Positions 46,263-55,056 of a DNA stretch of 64,000 nt are shown one piece after another. The stretch is from assembly GCA_963718295.1 (NCBI GenBank), contig CAVQYV010000001.1, forward strand, positions 1 through 64,000. The letters run 5' to 3'. Source of the stretch: CAVQYV01 sp963718295 [NCBI: uncultured Methylomirabilota bacterium] (lineage in GTDB: Bacteria; Methylomirabilota; Methylomirabilia; CAVQYV01). Made by a program: the position numbers and the translations under genes. The first letter of the stretch is position 1, and each line of letters begins with the position of its first letter. The notes beneath the pieces were generated by a model. It saw only the letters and a program-made list of their open reading frames with translations. It ran no database searches and was not told the origin of the DNA.

Positions 46263-47198
46263 TCAGATATACTCCACCGTGGCTGGAGGCTTGGGAGTGA
46301 GGTCGTAGAGGACCCGGTTGACTCCCGGGATTTGGAGGATTTGCTGGGTGATCCCATAAAGGATCGCCCAGGGAAGCTCGGTTACGGTGGCGGCCCGGGC
46401 ATCCGTGCTCTCGATGCAGCGAATGACGATGATCTGGCCGAATTCCCGCTTCCCCTCCCGTATGCCGGTCGCCCGATCCTGGAGCAGCACAGCAAAGTAC
46501 TGGAAAGCGCCGGTCCCCTGCAAGGCCTCCTCTACGATGGTGGTCGCCCTGCGCACGGTCTGAAGGCGCTCCTCGGTCACCTCTCCTACGATCCGGGCCG
46601 CCAGAGCTGGACCCGGAAAGGGAATGCGCTCGGTGATGGTGGGCGGCAGCCCCAGGCGTCGGGCCACCTCCCGCACCCCATCCTTTCTCAAGGTCTTCAG
46701 CGGCTCCAACACGGCGTAGCCATACTCCTTCTCGGGATCGATCCCCAATTGGGCCAGGATATTGTGCTGGCGCTTGATGCCCGCCACCGTCTCCTCGATG
46801 TCGGTGAGGATGGTGCCGTGGAGCAGGAACTTGGCGCCGGACTCCTGCACCAGGCGGCGGAAGACCTTGGCATAGAAGGTATCGGTGATGGCCTGGCGCT
46901 TCTCCTCCGGATCGGTCAGACCTCGGAGGGCCTCCAGAAACTCCTTTCGGGCATCCACCAGCCCCACCTGGATCCCCAGCTTGGAAAAAGCCTTCACCAC
47001 CCGCTCCGGCTCCCCCTCCCGCATCAAGGCGGTGTCGATGAAATAAGTAGAAAGCCGATCCCCCAAGGCCCGATGCCCCAAAGTGGTCACCACGGAGCTG
47101 TCCACCCCACCGGAGAGGGCATTGATGGCCCGGCCCGACCCAACCGCCCTCCGAATCCCCTCCATCTGATCTTCGATAAACCGATCGTAATCCGTCAT
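46263..47198 (-). CDS. Stand-alone GMP-synthase ATP-pyrophosphatase subunit
   Basis: A 311-residue protein with the PP-loop ALSGGVDSSVVTTLGHRALG, FIDTALMREGE, and the C-terminal dimerisation domain including ITERIPFPGPALAARIVGEV and PPATVEYI. This is the ammonia-dependent half of GMP synthase; the glutamine amidotransferase domain is absent. The central GTILTDIEETVAGIKRQHNI differs from the canonical KSHHN substrate loop. Either it works with a separate amidotransferase encoded elsewhere, as in archaea, or it modifies another substrate. Confidence 0.82.
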   Translation of the reverse strand: MTDYDRFIEDQMEGIRRAVGSGRAINALSGGVDSSVVTTLGHRALGDRLSTYFIDTALMREGEPERVVKAFSKLGIQVGLVDARKEFLEALRGLTDPEEKRQAITDTFYAKVFRRLVQESGAKFLLHGTILTDIEETVAGIKRQHNILAQLGIDPEKEYGYAVLEPLKTLRKDGVREVARRLGLPPTITERIPFPGPALAARIVGEVTEERLQTVRRATTIVEEALQGTGAFQYFAVLLQDRATGIREGKREFGQIIVIRCIESTDARAATVTELPWAILYGITQQILQIPGVNRVLYDLTPKPPATVEYI

Positions 47199-47299
47199 GC
47201 GAGTCTGCCTCCTCCTTCCGTGCTCTTCAACGGTGAAACTCCCATCGTCCCCTCGTCGCCCCCAGCTTCCAGTCTTCTGAAGCTCTATTCCGCCTCTTT

Positions 47300-48328
47300 C
47301 TATTCGGATTTAGCCGGCACATAAGCCAATCCATCGGGTTCCCTGCCGGATGGGATGCGATCCGCCACCTCCAGATGCTGTAAGTCAATGACCAAGACCT
47401 CGTCCTCCCCTGAGTTGGAGACAAAGGCCCGTCCTCCATCCGGCTCGATGAGCATGCCAATGGGACGGCGCAGGGGAGAGGAGATGCCGGATCGGATCCG
47501 CTTGACCTCCTGGCGGTCGGCCACCTCGAAGAAAGCCACGCTCCCCTCCAGGTAGCAGGTGACCAGGGCCATCTTGCCGTCGGGGGTGAATTTCAGACGG
47601 ATGGGAAAGCCGGGGCAGGCGAGAGAACCCACCACCCGATCCGTTTCGACCTCGATGACGGAAATGGTCCCCGCCTCGCGGTTGGTGGCCCAGAGGCTCT
47701 TGCCATCGGGGGTGATGTCGATTCCCTCACAGCCCTCACCCGTCGGGATCTGGGCGATGACCTCACCCGTCTTTAGATTCACGGCGGTCAGGGTTCCGCT
47801 CACGATATTGGCTGCATAGAGTTTCTTGCCATCGGGCGTGAGGGCCAGCATGTGGGTGATCTTTTGCTGGGTGGGAAAGGCCCGCCTGATCTTACCTGTC
47901 GCCGTTTCGATCTCGATGATTGCCTGATTTGCCTCGCAGGTCGCGTAGAGCATCCGGCCATCCTGACTGATCGCCAAGCCATGGGGCCTGCGGTATGGAT
48001 CAAGGGGAATCCTTCGGATCTCTCTCATGATGTCAGTGTCGATCACCGAGATGCTATCCCCCGGTCCCTCATAATTGGCGGTGAAAGCCAGCCTTCCATC
48101 GGGGGTCACCGCCACCTCATGGGGCCCGCGCCCAGTCGAGGCAGTGCCCATGACTTGCAGCCTTCTCAAATCGACAAAAGAGATTGTATCCCCCGACTTA
48201 TTCGCAATGATGAGCATCGGCGGATTCGGGCTGCCCATCGGGCGAAAAGATTGTCGGGCCGCTGTCTCTTTGGCGCCGAACCCCATCAGGATCACCACCA
48301 ACAAGGGAAGATAGATCCTCATATTCAT
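47300..48328 (-). CDS. Secreted YVTN-type seven-bladed beta-propeller
   Basis: A 342-residue protein with a signal peptide (IYLPLLVVILMGFGAKETAA) and about seven repeats of the form vavTPDGr.a....g...isviDt. Examples are EVAVTPDGRLAFTANYEGPG, GLAISQDGRMLYATCEANQA and LALTPDGKKLYAANIVSGTL. It is a periplasmic or surface scaffold of unknown ligand. Some relatives accompany quinoprotein or nitrite-reductase systems, but none is next to it here. Confidence 0.88.
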   Translation of the reverse strand: MNMRIYLPLLVVILMGFGAKETAARQSFRPMGSPNPPMLIIANKSGDTISFVDLRRLQVMGTASTGRGPHEVAVTPDGRLAFTANYEGPGDSISVIDTDIMREIRRIPLDPYRRPHGLAISQDGRMLYATCEANQAIIEIETATGKIRRAFPTQQKITHMLALTPDGKKLYAANIVSGTLTAVNLKTGEVIAQIPTGEGCEGIDITPDGKSLWATNREAGTISVIEVETDRVVGSLACPGFPIRLKFTPDGKMALVTCYLEGSVAFFEVADRQEVKRIRSGISSPLRRPIGMLIEPDGGRAFVSNSGEDEVLVIDLQHLEVADRIPSGREPDGLAYVPAKSE

Positions 48329-48531
48329 CGCTTTCCCTTCTTTGATTACGATTTGGCTGCGTTTTTACTCAGGATACAGAATATCCTGCAAGGCCTTGCT
48401 TCGCAAATCAAAACTGCGCGGCAAAAGGCGCCGGGGTGAGAAAAGGGAAAACATGTTCTGGGGTGAAGCCAAGGTCCTGTCGACGCATCCATATCAATAT
48501 AAGTTGAATGCCCAAATAGGAGGATTCCCTG

Positions 48532-48924
48532 ATGAAAAAGAAGTTGCTTTCCCTATCCGTGATTTCGGCCCTGACAATCGCCATGGCCCTGGCCTCACTC
48601 TCTCTGGCCGCGACCAAGGGCAGAGTCGACCTGAAGGTCGGGGATGAGCTCTATGTATGCAACTGCGGCGAGGCGTGTCCCTGTCAAACGATGGCCCGTC
48701 ATGAGGGCAAGTGCACCTGTAGCCACGATGCTATGGTCAAGGCGACCATCACCAAGGTGGAGGGAGATGTAGCCTATTTCAAGGCAGAGGGATGGGACAA
48801 GGAACGGCCCTTCAAGACGGTTGGGAAGTATGTGTGCGCCTGCGGCCCGGAATGCAAGTGCGATGCAATCAGCCAGACTGCCGGAAAGTGCCCCTGCGGA
48901 ACCAAGATGCAAAAGGTGAAGTGA
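48532..48924 (+). CDS. Secreted Cys-rich protein with two metallothionein-like modules
   Basis: A 130-residue exported protein: signal peptide MKKKLLSLSVISALTIAMAL, cleavage after LAA. The mature part has two modules with identical spacing, C-x-C-x3-C-x-C-x9-C-x-C. The first (CNCGEACPC...GKCTC) lies near residues 44-64 and the second (CACGPECKC...GKCPC) near 102-122. Between them is a strand-rich stretch (MVKATITKVEGDVAYFKAEG). Twelve cysteines and Gly/Lys at equal positions point to an internal duplication that binds metal. I do not recognise a named family. It has its own terminator. Confidence 0.8.
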   Translation: MKKKLLSLSVISALTIAMALASLSLAATKGRVDLKVGDELYVCNCGEACPCQTMARHEGKCTCSHDAMVKATITKVEGDVAYFKAEGWDKERPFKTVGKYVCACGPECKCDAISQTAGKCPCGTKMQKVK

Positions 48925-48974
48925 GAAATTCCGCCTTCTCGCTCTGCACCACCCCATGAGGGGGGTTCTCCGGA

Positions 48975-49012
48975 AGGCAGGCGAAGCGATGGCTTCGCCT
49001 GCCTCATTTTTT
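48975..49012 (+). terminator. Rho-independent terminator
   Basis: A perfect 13-bp stem (48975-48987 with 48992-49004), a GATG loop and a run of six T at 49007-49012. It lies 50 bases after the Cys-rich protein gene and is a strong intrinsic terminator on the plus strand. Confidence 0.9.
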
Positions 49013-49086
49013 GCGAACGGAGTGGAGGGGGTTGGTCAGCCGAGAATTCCACGTTGGAAGGGAGCCCGAGAGCAAAATAACGGCCA

Positions 49087-50544
49087 TTACTCCGGGTTCG
49101 GGCCGGGGCGGCCGGGGCTCATCCTTCGCAGGATGTCCCAGAAGGCGCCGCGGTACCCTTCCGCGATCGCCGTTACCAGAACGCTGTTGTCGTTATAATT
49201 ATAGTTCCTGTCCACCTGGTTCCGGTTCCCAAAGAGGAAACGAACATCCCCGCCGATCCGCCCTTCCAGGTAATCATCGATGTCCTCCCCCAGCACCGAG
49301 GAAAGATAGAAGAGGGGCCGCAGATAACCATCATTGCCCTCGACCGCGCCTTGGAGGTTGGGATTCTGAAGCCCCGGGCTCCGGCTCCGAAGTTGGCGAA
49401 ATAGCGGAGTTCCCGGATAGACTCGCACGCCGAGGCTGACGCCAACCCGGTCGGGAGAGGTCTCTTTCATCAGGTCAATGGCCCGGTCGATGGTCCTTCG
49501 GGTCTCCCCCGGACCTCCCAGGAGGAGGTCGAAGAGCAAGGAGAAGCCCTGCTCCTTTGCCAGGCGGGCTGCCTTCCGAATGTCTTCGGGCGTATGCGGT
49601 CGGCCCAAGGCCTCCAGCATGACGGGGGCGCCATGATCCACCCCAAAATCGATCCCCGCGCACCCTGCCCGCCGCATCCAACGGGCAAGCTCCTCAGAGA
49701 AAGGGGTTGGGCTGACATAGGCAAACCACCGGATCTTGTTGCCTAATCCCCTGCGGACGATCTCTTCGCAGACTGCAATGGCGTGAAATTCCGGGATGTT
49801 GAACTCGCTGTCGCAGGTATGGAAGTGATCGATCCCTTGGACATGAAGATTGGCCAGTTCTTCAGCCACCTGGGCCGGGTCCCGCAATCGCACCTTCCTC
49901 CCCTTAGCCACTGGGTCGGCACAGTAGGCACATCCTTGATCGCACCCCCGCTTGCTCTCAAAGCCCACCGCCGCTCCTTCTTTGAGATAGCGAAGGTTAT
50001 CGATGGCCCCGCGCCGCGCGAGGGCTGCCTGCTTGAGGTCCCAAAACCGCGCCGTGTTCCAATGGAAGGCGTTTCCCTCTCTGAAGATGAGCCCAGGGAC
50101 ATCGTGAAGCCCACTCCCCCCCGCCATTCTCTCGGCTATGAGGGGCAGGGCCTCCTCCCCTTCCCCCCAGATCCCCAAATCCACCCCGCAATACGCCAGC
50201 GTGGCTTGGGGAGCGATAGAAAACCCCACCCCTCCCAGGACCAGCGGGGCCTCCGAATGGGCCTTGAGGAGATCGATGATCCCCTTGGTTCGCTCCAGGC
50301 AGAAGTCCTGGCTGGCGAGGTAGGAGTCATCGAGGTTGCGGACCGTGACCCCGATTAGCAGCGGATCGGTCTCCTTCAGGGCAGCGTGGATATCCTCCTC
50401 CGCATCTGCAGAGAAGGCCAGATCCAGAACCTTTACCTCCAGCCCCTTCTCCTCCAATGACTGCGCCAGGTAATCCAACGCTACCGGGGTGACGGGAGGT
50501 TTCATCTGATTGGGATTGATTAGCAGGACGATTTTCCTTTTCAT
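49087..50544 (-). CDS. B12-binding-domain radical SAM protein
   Basis: A 485-residue class B-like radical SAM enzyme. The N-terminal 140 residues form a cobalamin-binding Rossmann domain (VLLINPNQMKPPVTPVALDY, then VLGGVGFSIAPQATLAYCGV and WGEGEEALPLI), though no DxHxxG motif is evident. The radical SAM cluster motif is KRGCDQGCAYCADP. GGPGETRRTIDRAIDLM and GVRVYPGTPLFRQL follow. Such proteins methylate or rearrange unactivated carbons. It stands alone, so its substrate is unknown. Confidence 0.88.
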   Translation of the reverse strand: MKRKIVLLINPNQMKPPVTPVALDYLAQSLEEKGLEVKVLDLAFSADAEEDIHAALKETDPLLIGVTVRNLDDSYLASQDFCLERTKGIIDLLKAHSEAPLVLGGVGFSIAPQATLAYCGVDLGIWGEGEEALPLIAERMAGGSGLHDVPGLIFREGNAFHWNTARFWDLKQAALARRGAIDNLRYLKEGAAVGFESKRGCDQGCAYCADPVAKGRKVRLRDPAQVAEELANLHVQGIDHFHTCDSEFNIPEFHAIAVCEEIVRRGLGNKIRWFAYVSPTPFSEELARWMRRAGCAGIDFGVDHGAPVMLEALGRPHTPEDIRKAARLAKEQGFSLLFDLLLGGPGETRRTIDRAIDLMKETSPDRVGVSLGVRVYPGTPLFRQLRSRSPGLQNPNLQGAVEGNDGYLRPLFYLSSVLGEDIDDYLEGRIGGDVRFLFGNRNQVDRNYNYNDNSVLVTAIAEGYRGAFWDILRRMSPGRPGPNPE

Positions 50545-50892
50545 GGCCCCTCTTTCTCCATCCGAAGAGACTCATGGATCCGATGGACTCCTGACCTCCG
50601 GGGTATTCTCCGTAGCCACGCAGTCTCCGAATTGCCCAAGCATGGGTCGAATTCCTTCTATGATTCAACTCGAAGTACCTAAATCATCATAATGCGACTC
50701 TTATACTGCATAGTCGTGCGGCGAATCAAGCTTCCTCTTCTGAATCGTTTTGACAATTGTGGCTCATTCTGATAGAGACGTCCTGGCGTTATTTGCAGCA
50801 GCCAAAATAACAGGCCTAACAACGGGCCTAACCGGATCGCTGATGAATCCGGTTCCCTGTGAGCTTTCACGTAAGCAGCATAAGGAGGCATT
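50545..50892. other. Divergent intergenic region
   Basis: No gene is seen in these 348 bases between two divergently transcribed genes. A possible rightward promoter is TTGACA (50750-50755), 17 bases, TAGAGA (50773-50778), with a weak -10. A short direct repeat (GGCCTAAC, twice, near 50811 and 50825) precedes the strong AAGGAGG site of the NYN gene. Confidence 0.35.
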
Positions 50893-51633
50893 ATGACTGA
50901 TGGGCCGACACAAAAATTGGCAGTACTAGTCGATGCAGATAATGCTCAACCTTCAATCGTGGAGGGATTGCTGGCAGAAATAGCCAAATATGGAACCGCC
51001 AACGCCAAGAGAATCTATGGAGACTGGACCGGATCCCATTTGAAGGGCTGGAAGGATGTCTTGCTCCTCCATTCCCTTCAGCCGATACAGCAATTTCGCT
51101 ATACCGTAGGGAAGAATGCCACCGATGCCGCCATGATCATCGATGCCATGGATTTGCTCTATACCAACAAATTCGATGGCTTTTGTATCGTCTCCAGCGA
51201 TAGCGATTTCACCAAATTGGCCTCCAGAATCAGGGAATCTGGACTGGTGGTTTATGGGTTTGGAGAGAAGAAAACCCCCGAAGCCTTTGTCTCCGCCTGT
51301 GACAAATTCATCTATACCGAGGTCTTGTCATCCAAAGAAGATGACACTCTTTCCATAAGACGAAAATCTACCAACGAGCTGAAGCAAGATACGAAGCTGG
51401 TTAATCTATTGAGGAACGCCGCGGAGGCATCTTCGGACGATAGCGGATGGGCTCATCTGGCCACCGTGGGAAGCAACATCGCCAAGCAAGCCCCGGATTT
51501 TGATCCCCGAAACTACGGTTACAGTAAACTCGGTGAGTTGGTTGCGGCCACCAAACTCTTTCAAGTCGAAGAGCGCGTGCTCACAGACGGGCAGTCCAAG
51601 GCGATTTACATCAAGGATAAACGGAAAAAATAG
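50893..51633 (+). CDS. NYN (LabA/DUF88) nuclease-like protein with OST-HTH domain
   Basis: A 246-residue protein. Its N-terminal PIN-like NYN domain begins KLAVLVDADNAQPSIVEGLL and has the acidic residues expected for metal-dependent RNA cleavage: VDADN, YTVGKNATDAAMIIDAMDLL and FCIVSSDSDFTKLASRIRES. The C-terminal 75 residues (LVNLLRNAAEASSDDSGWAH...YSKLGELVAATKLFQVEE) form an OST-HTH/LOTUS winged helix that probably binds RNA. This fusion is widespread in bacteria. The gene appears monocistronic with a strong AAGGAGG site. Confidence 0.9.
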   Translation: MTDGPTQKLAVLVDADNAQPSIVEGLLAEIAKYGTANAKRIYGDWTGSHLKGWKDVLLLHSLQPIQQFRYTVGKNATDAAMIIDAMDLLYTNKFDGFCIVSSDSDFTKLASRIRESGLVVYGFGEKKTPEAFVSACDKFIYTEVLSSKEDDTLSIRRKSTNELKQDTKLVNLLRNAAEASSDDSGWAHLATVGSNIAKQAPDFDPRNYGYSKLGELVAATKLFQVEERVLTDGQSKAIYIKDKRKK

Positions 51634-51769
51634 ATTGGCCATTCTCGTGCCGGTGAAGACCGCTAAAGCAGTGGGGCAAGACTGAGGACCCAGCAAATGG
51701 CGGCTGGATCAGCCCGTGGGGTCCAATTCCGCCCTTCGGCAGAGACTTGAACGTAGGGAAGGAGGACAT

Positions 51770-52489
51770 ATGAACAGCAGAGGTGTCCGTCCAGCATTTG
51801 TTTTAGGCGCATTTGTGTGTCTCGGTCTGGCATTGCTCGGGTATTCTCTATCACGCAGCATCGTCAAGATAAAGGCGTTAGACAGAACTGTAACCGTGAA
51901 GGGGTTGTCTGAGCGTGAAGTGCCGGCCAATACTGCAATTTGGCCTATAAGATTCAGAGAGGCAGATAACGACCTGAATAACCTCTTGTCCACAGTACAG
52001 CGGAAAAACTCTATCATCGTAGAATTCCTGAAGAGGAATGGATTTACGGAAAAGGAGATTTTCACCTCTGCGCCGGCCATCCTGGATAGACAAGCCCAGG
52101 AATACGTCGACTCGGAAAAGGTTAAGTATAGATATTCAGGCAGCTCCGCCATAACGGTCTATACTGAGAATGTCGACTCTGTAGGGAGCACCATGAAGAA
52201 ACTGGTTGATCTCGGCAAGCAAGGGATTGCGATTTCTGGAGAGGACCATCAATCGAAGACAGACTTTCTGTTCACGAAGTTGAACGAAATCAAGCCGCAG
52301 ATGATTGAGGAAGCGACAAAAAACGCCAGGGAAGTGGCGGAGAAGTTCGCTCAGGATTCAAAAAGCAAGCTGGGAAAAATCAAGACCGCATCACAAGGCC
52401 AATTTTCAATCGACGATCGGGATAGCAATACTCCCTACATAAAGAAGATCAGGGTCGTTTCGACTGTGGAGTACTATTTGTCCGATTGA
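51770..52489 (+). CDS. SIMPL-domain (DUF541) protein, membrane-anchored
   Basis: A 239-residue protein with an N-terminal anchor (FVLGAFVCLGLALLGYSLSR) and a SIMPL domain: TVTVKGLSEREVPANTAIWP, GFTEKEIFTSAPAILDRQAQ, ITVYTENVDSVGSTMKKLVD, ATKNAREVAEKFAQDSKSKL and the final VVSTVEYYLSD. SIMPL proteins are periplasmic oligomers of poorly known role. I begin at ATG 51770, behind AAGGAGGACAT; the frame reaches back to 51716 without a good site. The gene's base composition is more AT-rich than its neighbours. Confidence 0.88.
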   Translation: MNSRGVRPAFVLGAFVCLGLALLGYSLSRSIVKIKALDRTVTVKGLSEREVPANTAIWPIRFREADNDLNNLLSTVQRKNSIIVEFLKRNGFTEKEIFTSAPAILDRQAQEYVDSEKVKYRYSGSSAITVYTENVDSVGSTMKKLVDLGKQGIAISGEDHQSKTDFLFTKLNEIKPQMIEEATKNAREVAEKFAQDSKSKLGKIKTASQGQFSIDDRDSNTPYIKKIRVVSTVEYYLSD

Positions 52490-52588
52490 TGAGCTTGCTT
52501 GTGTCCTCATTACAATCGCAGTAGTCCACAACTTCTCAAGCACTCAGGTTCTTCCGCATCATCAACTTTCCGCGTACGTCATGCAACC

Positions 52589-53029
52589 ATGACCATAGAA
52601 TTCCATGGTGTCAGCAGCCTGGGGCTGGTTCTGGTCGCCCTTGGCATCGCCGCTGTCGCCGCGTTCCAAGTATCGTGGGTATTGGGGAGCGTGTACCTCC
52701 TCCTCTGTGCCGGAGCGGCGCTGGCCATCCTTTATGCTTACTGTGCCAAATGTCCCTGTCGCCACCACTGTGGGCACGTCTTGCCCGGTCGTGCGGCGAT
52801 GTGGCTCAAAGGCCGAAGACCCGGGCCGTACACCGCGGTCGAGTCGGGGGCCCTGGTGCTGGCCCTGGCCTCGTTGATCGGCCTTCCTCAAGCCTGGTTG
52901 TGGCAAAACCTTTGGCTGTTTACGGCCTTCTGGATGCTGACCGCCGTGGCTGTGGTGCAGATACGCACGGTGGTGTGTCAAGCTTGTAAGAATATTCACT
53001 GTCCACTCAGGGTCACAGTCAGGCTTTGA
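52589..53029 (+). CDS. Small four-helix membrane protein with Cys motifs
   Basis: A 146-residue protein with four predicted helices (GLVLVALGIAAVAAFQVSWV, VYLLLCAGAALAILYAYC, GALVLALASLIGLPQAWLWQ, LFTAFWMLTAVAVVQI). A Cys/His-rich loop, CAKCPCRHHCGHVLPG, lies after helix 2 and VCQACKNIHCPL lies at the C-terminus, suggesting a metal- or cluster-binding site at the membrane face. I do not recognise a named family. The start at 52589 is the only ATG before the first helix in this frame. Confidence 0.65.
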   Translation: MTIEFHGVSSLGLVLVALGIAAVAAFQVSWVLGSVYLLLCAGAALAILYAYCAKCPCRHHCGHVLPGRAAMWLKGRRPGPYTAVESGALVLALASLIGLPQAWLWQNLWLFTAFWMLTAVAVVQIRTVVCQACKNIHCPLRVTVRL

Positions 53030-53089
53030 GGATCGGCAGGCCGATCAAATAGAATATGATCCAGACACAACCCTGAAGGGCCAACCCGC

Positions 53090-53221
53090 CTATTGGGCGC
53101 TCCGTTGTCTGATATTCTTTGACTCTCGGAGCACTTCCTCAACTCCTCCGCCGGCAGCGGCTAAGTTCTCCAGATCTTTGATTCTCTGCCTCAGTTCTTC
53201 ATAGGTTGGCTTTCCGGACAT
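53090..53221 (-). CDS. 43-residue orphan PAS-kinase leader peptide
   Basis: From ATG 53221 to TAG 53090-53092 the frame reads MSGKPTYEELRQRIKDLENL and ends VLRESKNIRQRSAQ. The start is the M..KPTYEELeqrv.eLE coiled-coil that opens many multi-PAS sensor kinases of Desulfobacterota. Here it stops before any PAS domain, so it is either a truncated gene start or a free-standing coiled-coil peptide. It lies 54 bases downstream of the PAS protein on the same strand. Confidence 0.5.
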   Translation of the reverse strand: MSGKPTYEELRQRIKDLENLAAAGGGVEEVLRESKNIRQRSAQ

Positions 53222-53275
53222 AAGGCCATCCCTCCAACTGGATCCACAATACGGGAGCTCAACGAAGTCCGTGAT

Positions 53276-54922
53276 TCATGGCGGCCCGGTTTGAGCCGTT
53301 GATTGATGGCTATTATCGGTGATTTCAGATAGGATGAGAACCGCTCCGACGAGGACGCCGGTGTCATCCAGAACCGGATCCATAGCTGCCCTCAGCCATC
53401 GATCACTCGTCTGCAGCCTACAAACCTCTCTGCCACGGCTGTGCCTCATCCGCACAATGCAACGGGCGATGGGCTCAGGGTTTGCCGGGAGGAGTTCCCC
53501 CAATTTACGGCCGATGATCTCAGAAAATGGTCTTCCAAAAAGATTTCTCGCCGACCTGTTGCACCGACTGACGTTTTCCTCCAAATCCAGGAGGCAAATC
53601 GCCTCGCTGATGGCATCGAAAGTCATTCTCCATTCGGTGGAGATGGCCCTCATTTTCTCCTCTGCAGACTTGCGTTCGGTGATGTCCCACGATGCGCCGT
53701 TCAAGTACCGCGGCTCATCGGCCGCGTCATATAGGATGGTGGCCTCGTCACGCACCCAGATTACCTCTTCGTTTCTCCTCCGGAGGCGATACTCCATCAC
53801 AAACGGAGCCCCGGTTAAGCGGCATCTCTCGTATTCCGTGAGGACGCCCTCGCGGTCATCCGCATGGAGTTGCTTAGACCAGAGCTCGGGGTCCGCCATC
53901 CATTCCTCCTGGGTAAAACCCAACATGGCCTCGATCTGCGGACTGACGTAGAGCGTGCTCCGGAGGTTGTCAACGTTGGCGGTATAAGTAATCATGGGGA
54001 TTCCTTCCACCAGCGCACGGTATTTCGCTTCCGCAGTCCGCAAAGCCTCCTCCGCCTCCTTTCGCTCGGTGACGTCTCGGGCGATGACCTCGATCGCCAC
54101 CAATTCTCCCGCTTGGTCATAGATCGGCACGACGTGCTGTTCGGTCCAGATGATCGATCCATCCCTGCGAACCCATCGCAGGGAAAGCAGATTTCCCGGC
54201 GGTATCACGCCTCTGGTTGCCTCTTCCCACAGATACCGATCGGTGGGATGGACCAACTCCAGAAGCAGGCCGGGATTGGTATAGAAATCCTTAAGGGCGT
54301 AATGGGTGAGGCGTGCGCCGGCAGGACTTACATAGGCAAAGCGAGTTTGAGGGAGAAACTCGAAACGAAAGATCATGTCTCCGGCGTTTTCCGCCAGGCG
54401 CCGGAACCGTTCCTCGCTTTCCCGCAAAGCCCTTTCGGCCCGCTTGCGCTCGGTGACGTCTCGGGCAACCGATACCAGTCCCCCTATTTTTCCCTCGCGC
54501 CATATGGGAGTACCACTCACTTCGCCCACTCTTATGTTTCCATCCTTGGCAATGAACTCATATTCCGCGGAGGGGATCCTCTCCCCTGCCAACACCCGCC
54601 GGATATCAAAAAAGGCGCGTTCCAAGGACTCTGGGGTAACGATACCTATCTCATAAATCAGCCTCCCGACCAATTCCTCAGGCTTATATCCCAACGCCCT
54701 CTCGACGGAGGGAGTGACCCCTTCAACGACCAGGTTGGAGTTGATTGAATAGATGACATCGGAAATGTGCTCGAAGTAGAGAACCTGATTCTCCTCGCTT
54801 CTCCTCAATGCCTCCTCTGCTTCCCTGCGCTTGAACTCCGATGCTCCTAACTCACTGATTTTCCGACGTAGCTCCGCCTTTGTCTCCAGGTGTCCCTCTC
54901 TTTGCTCCTCATCGTCCATCAA
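53276..54922 (-). CDS. Four-PAS-domain protein without an output domain
   Basis: A 548-residue cytoplasmic sensor. After a coiled-coil start there are four PAS/PAC units: VLYFEHISDVIYSINSNLVV, FRRLAENAGDMIFRFEFLPQ, YRALVEGIPMITYTANVDNL and WRMTFDAISEAICLLDLEEN. The first three end in the usual DVTERK/DITERK.AEEAL linkers. After the fourth PAS the protein stops at ISEITDNSHQSTAQTGPP, where a histidine kinase or GGDEF domain would normally begin. No membrane helix is present. It may be a truncated kinase or a signalling adaptor. Confidence 0.85.
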   Translation of the reverse strand: MMDDEEQREGHLETKAELRRKISELGASEFKRREAEEALRRSEENQVLYFEHISDVIYSINSNLVVEGVTPSVERALGYKPEELVGRLIYEIGIVTPESLERAFFDIRRVLAGERIPSAEYEFIAKDGNIRVGEVSGTPIWREGKIGGLVSVARDVTERKRAERALRESEERFRRLAENAGDMIFRFEFLPQTRFAYVSPAGARLTHYALKDFYTNPGLLLELVHPTDRYLWEEATRGVIPPGNLLSLRWVRRDGSIIWTEQHVVPIYDQAGELVAIEVIARDVTERKEAEEALRTAEAKYRALVEGIPMITYTANVDNLRSTLYVSPQIEAMLGFTQEEWMADPELWSKQLHADDREGVLTEYERCRLTGAPFVMEYRLRRRNEEVIWVRDEATILYDAADEPRYLNGASWDITERKSAEEKMRAISTEWRMTFDAISEAICLLDLEENVSRCNRSARNLFGRPFSEIIGRKLGELLPANPEPIARCIVRMRHSRGREVCRLQTSDRWLRAAMDPVLDDTGVLVGAVLILSEITDNSHQSTAQTGPP

Positions 54923-55056
54923 CGGCTGCTCCTCCTAATCTCGCATATGCTTGCCAGAGATCCTCCCAGCCCCTCATCACCCAGAAGTAGAGCTTTAACC
55001 CCTCGGGTCGCATCGGGTTTGATTTAAGTCGATCCTCCAATGAATGGGGGTCTCAT

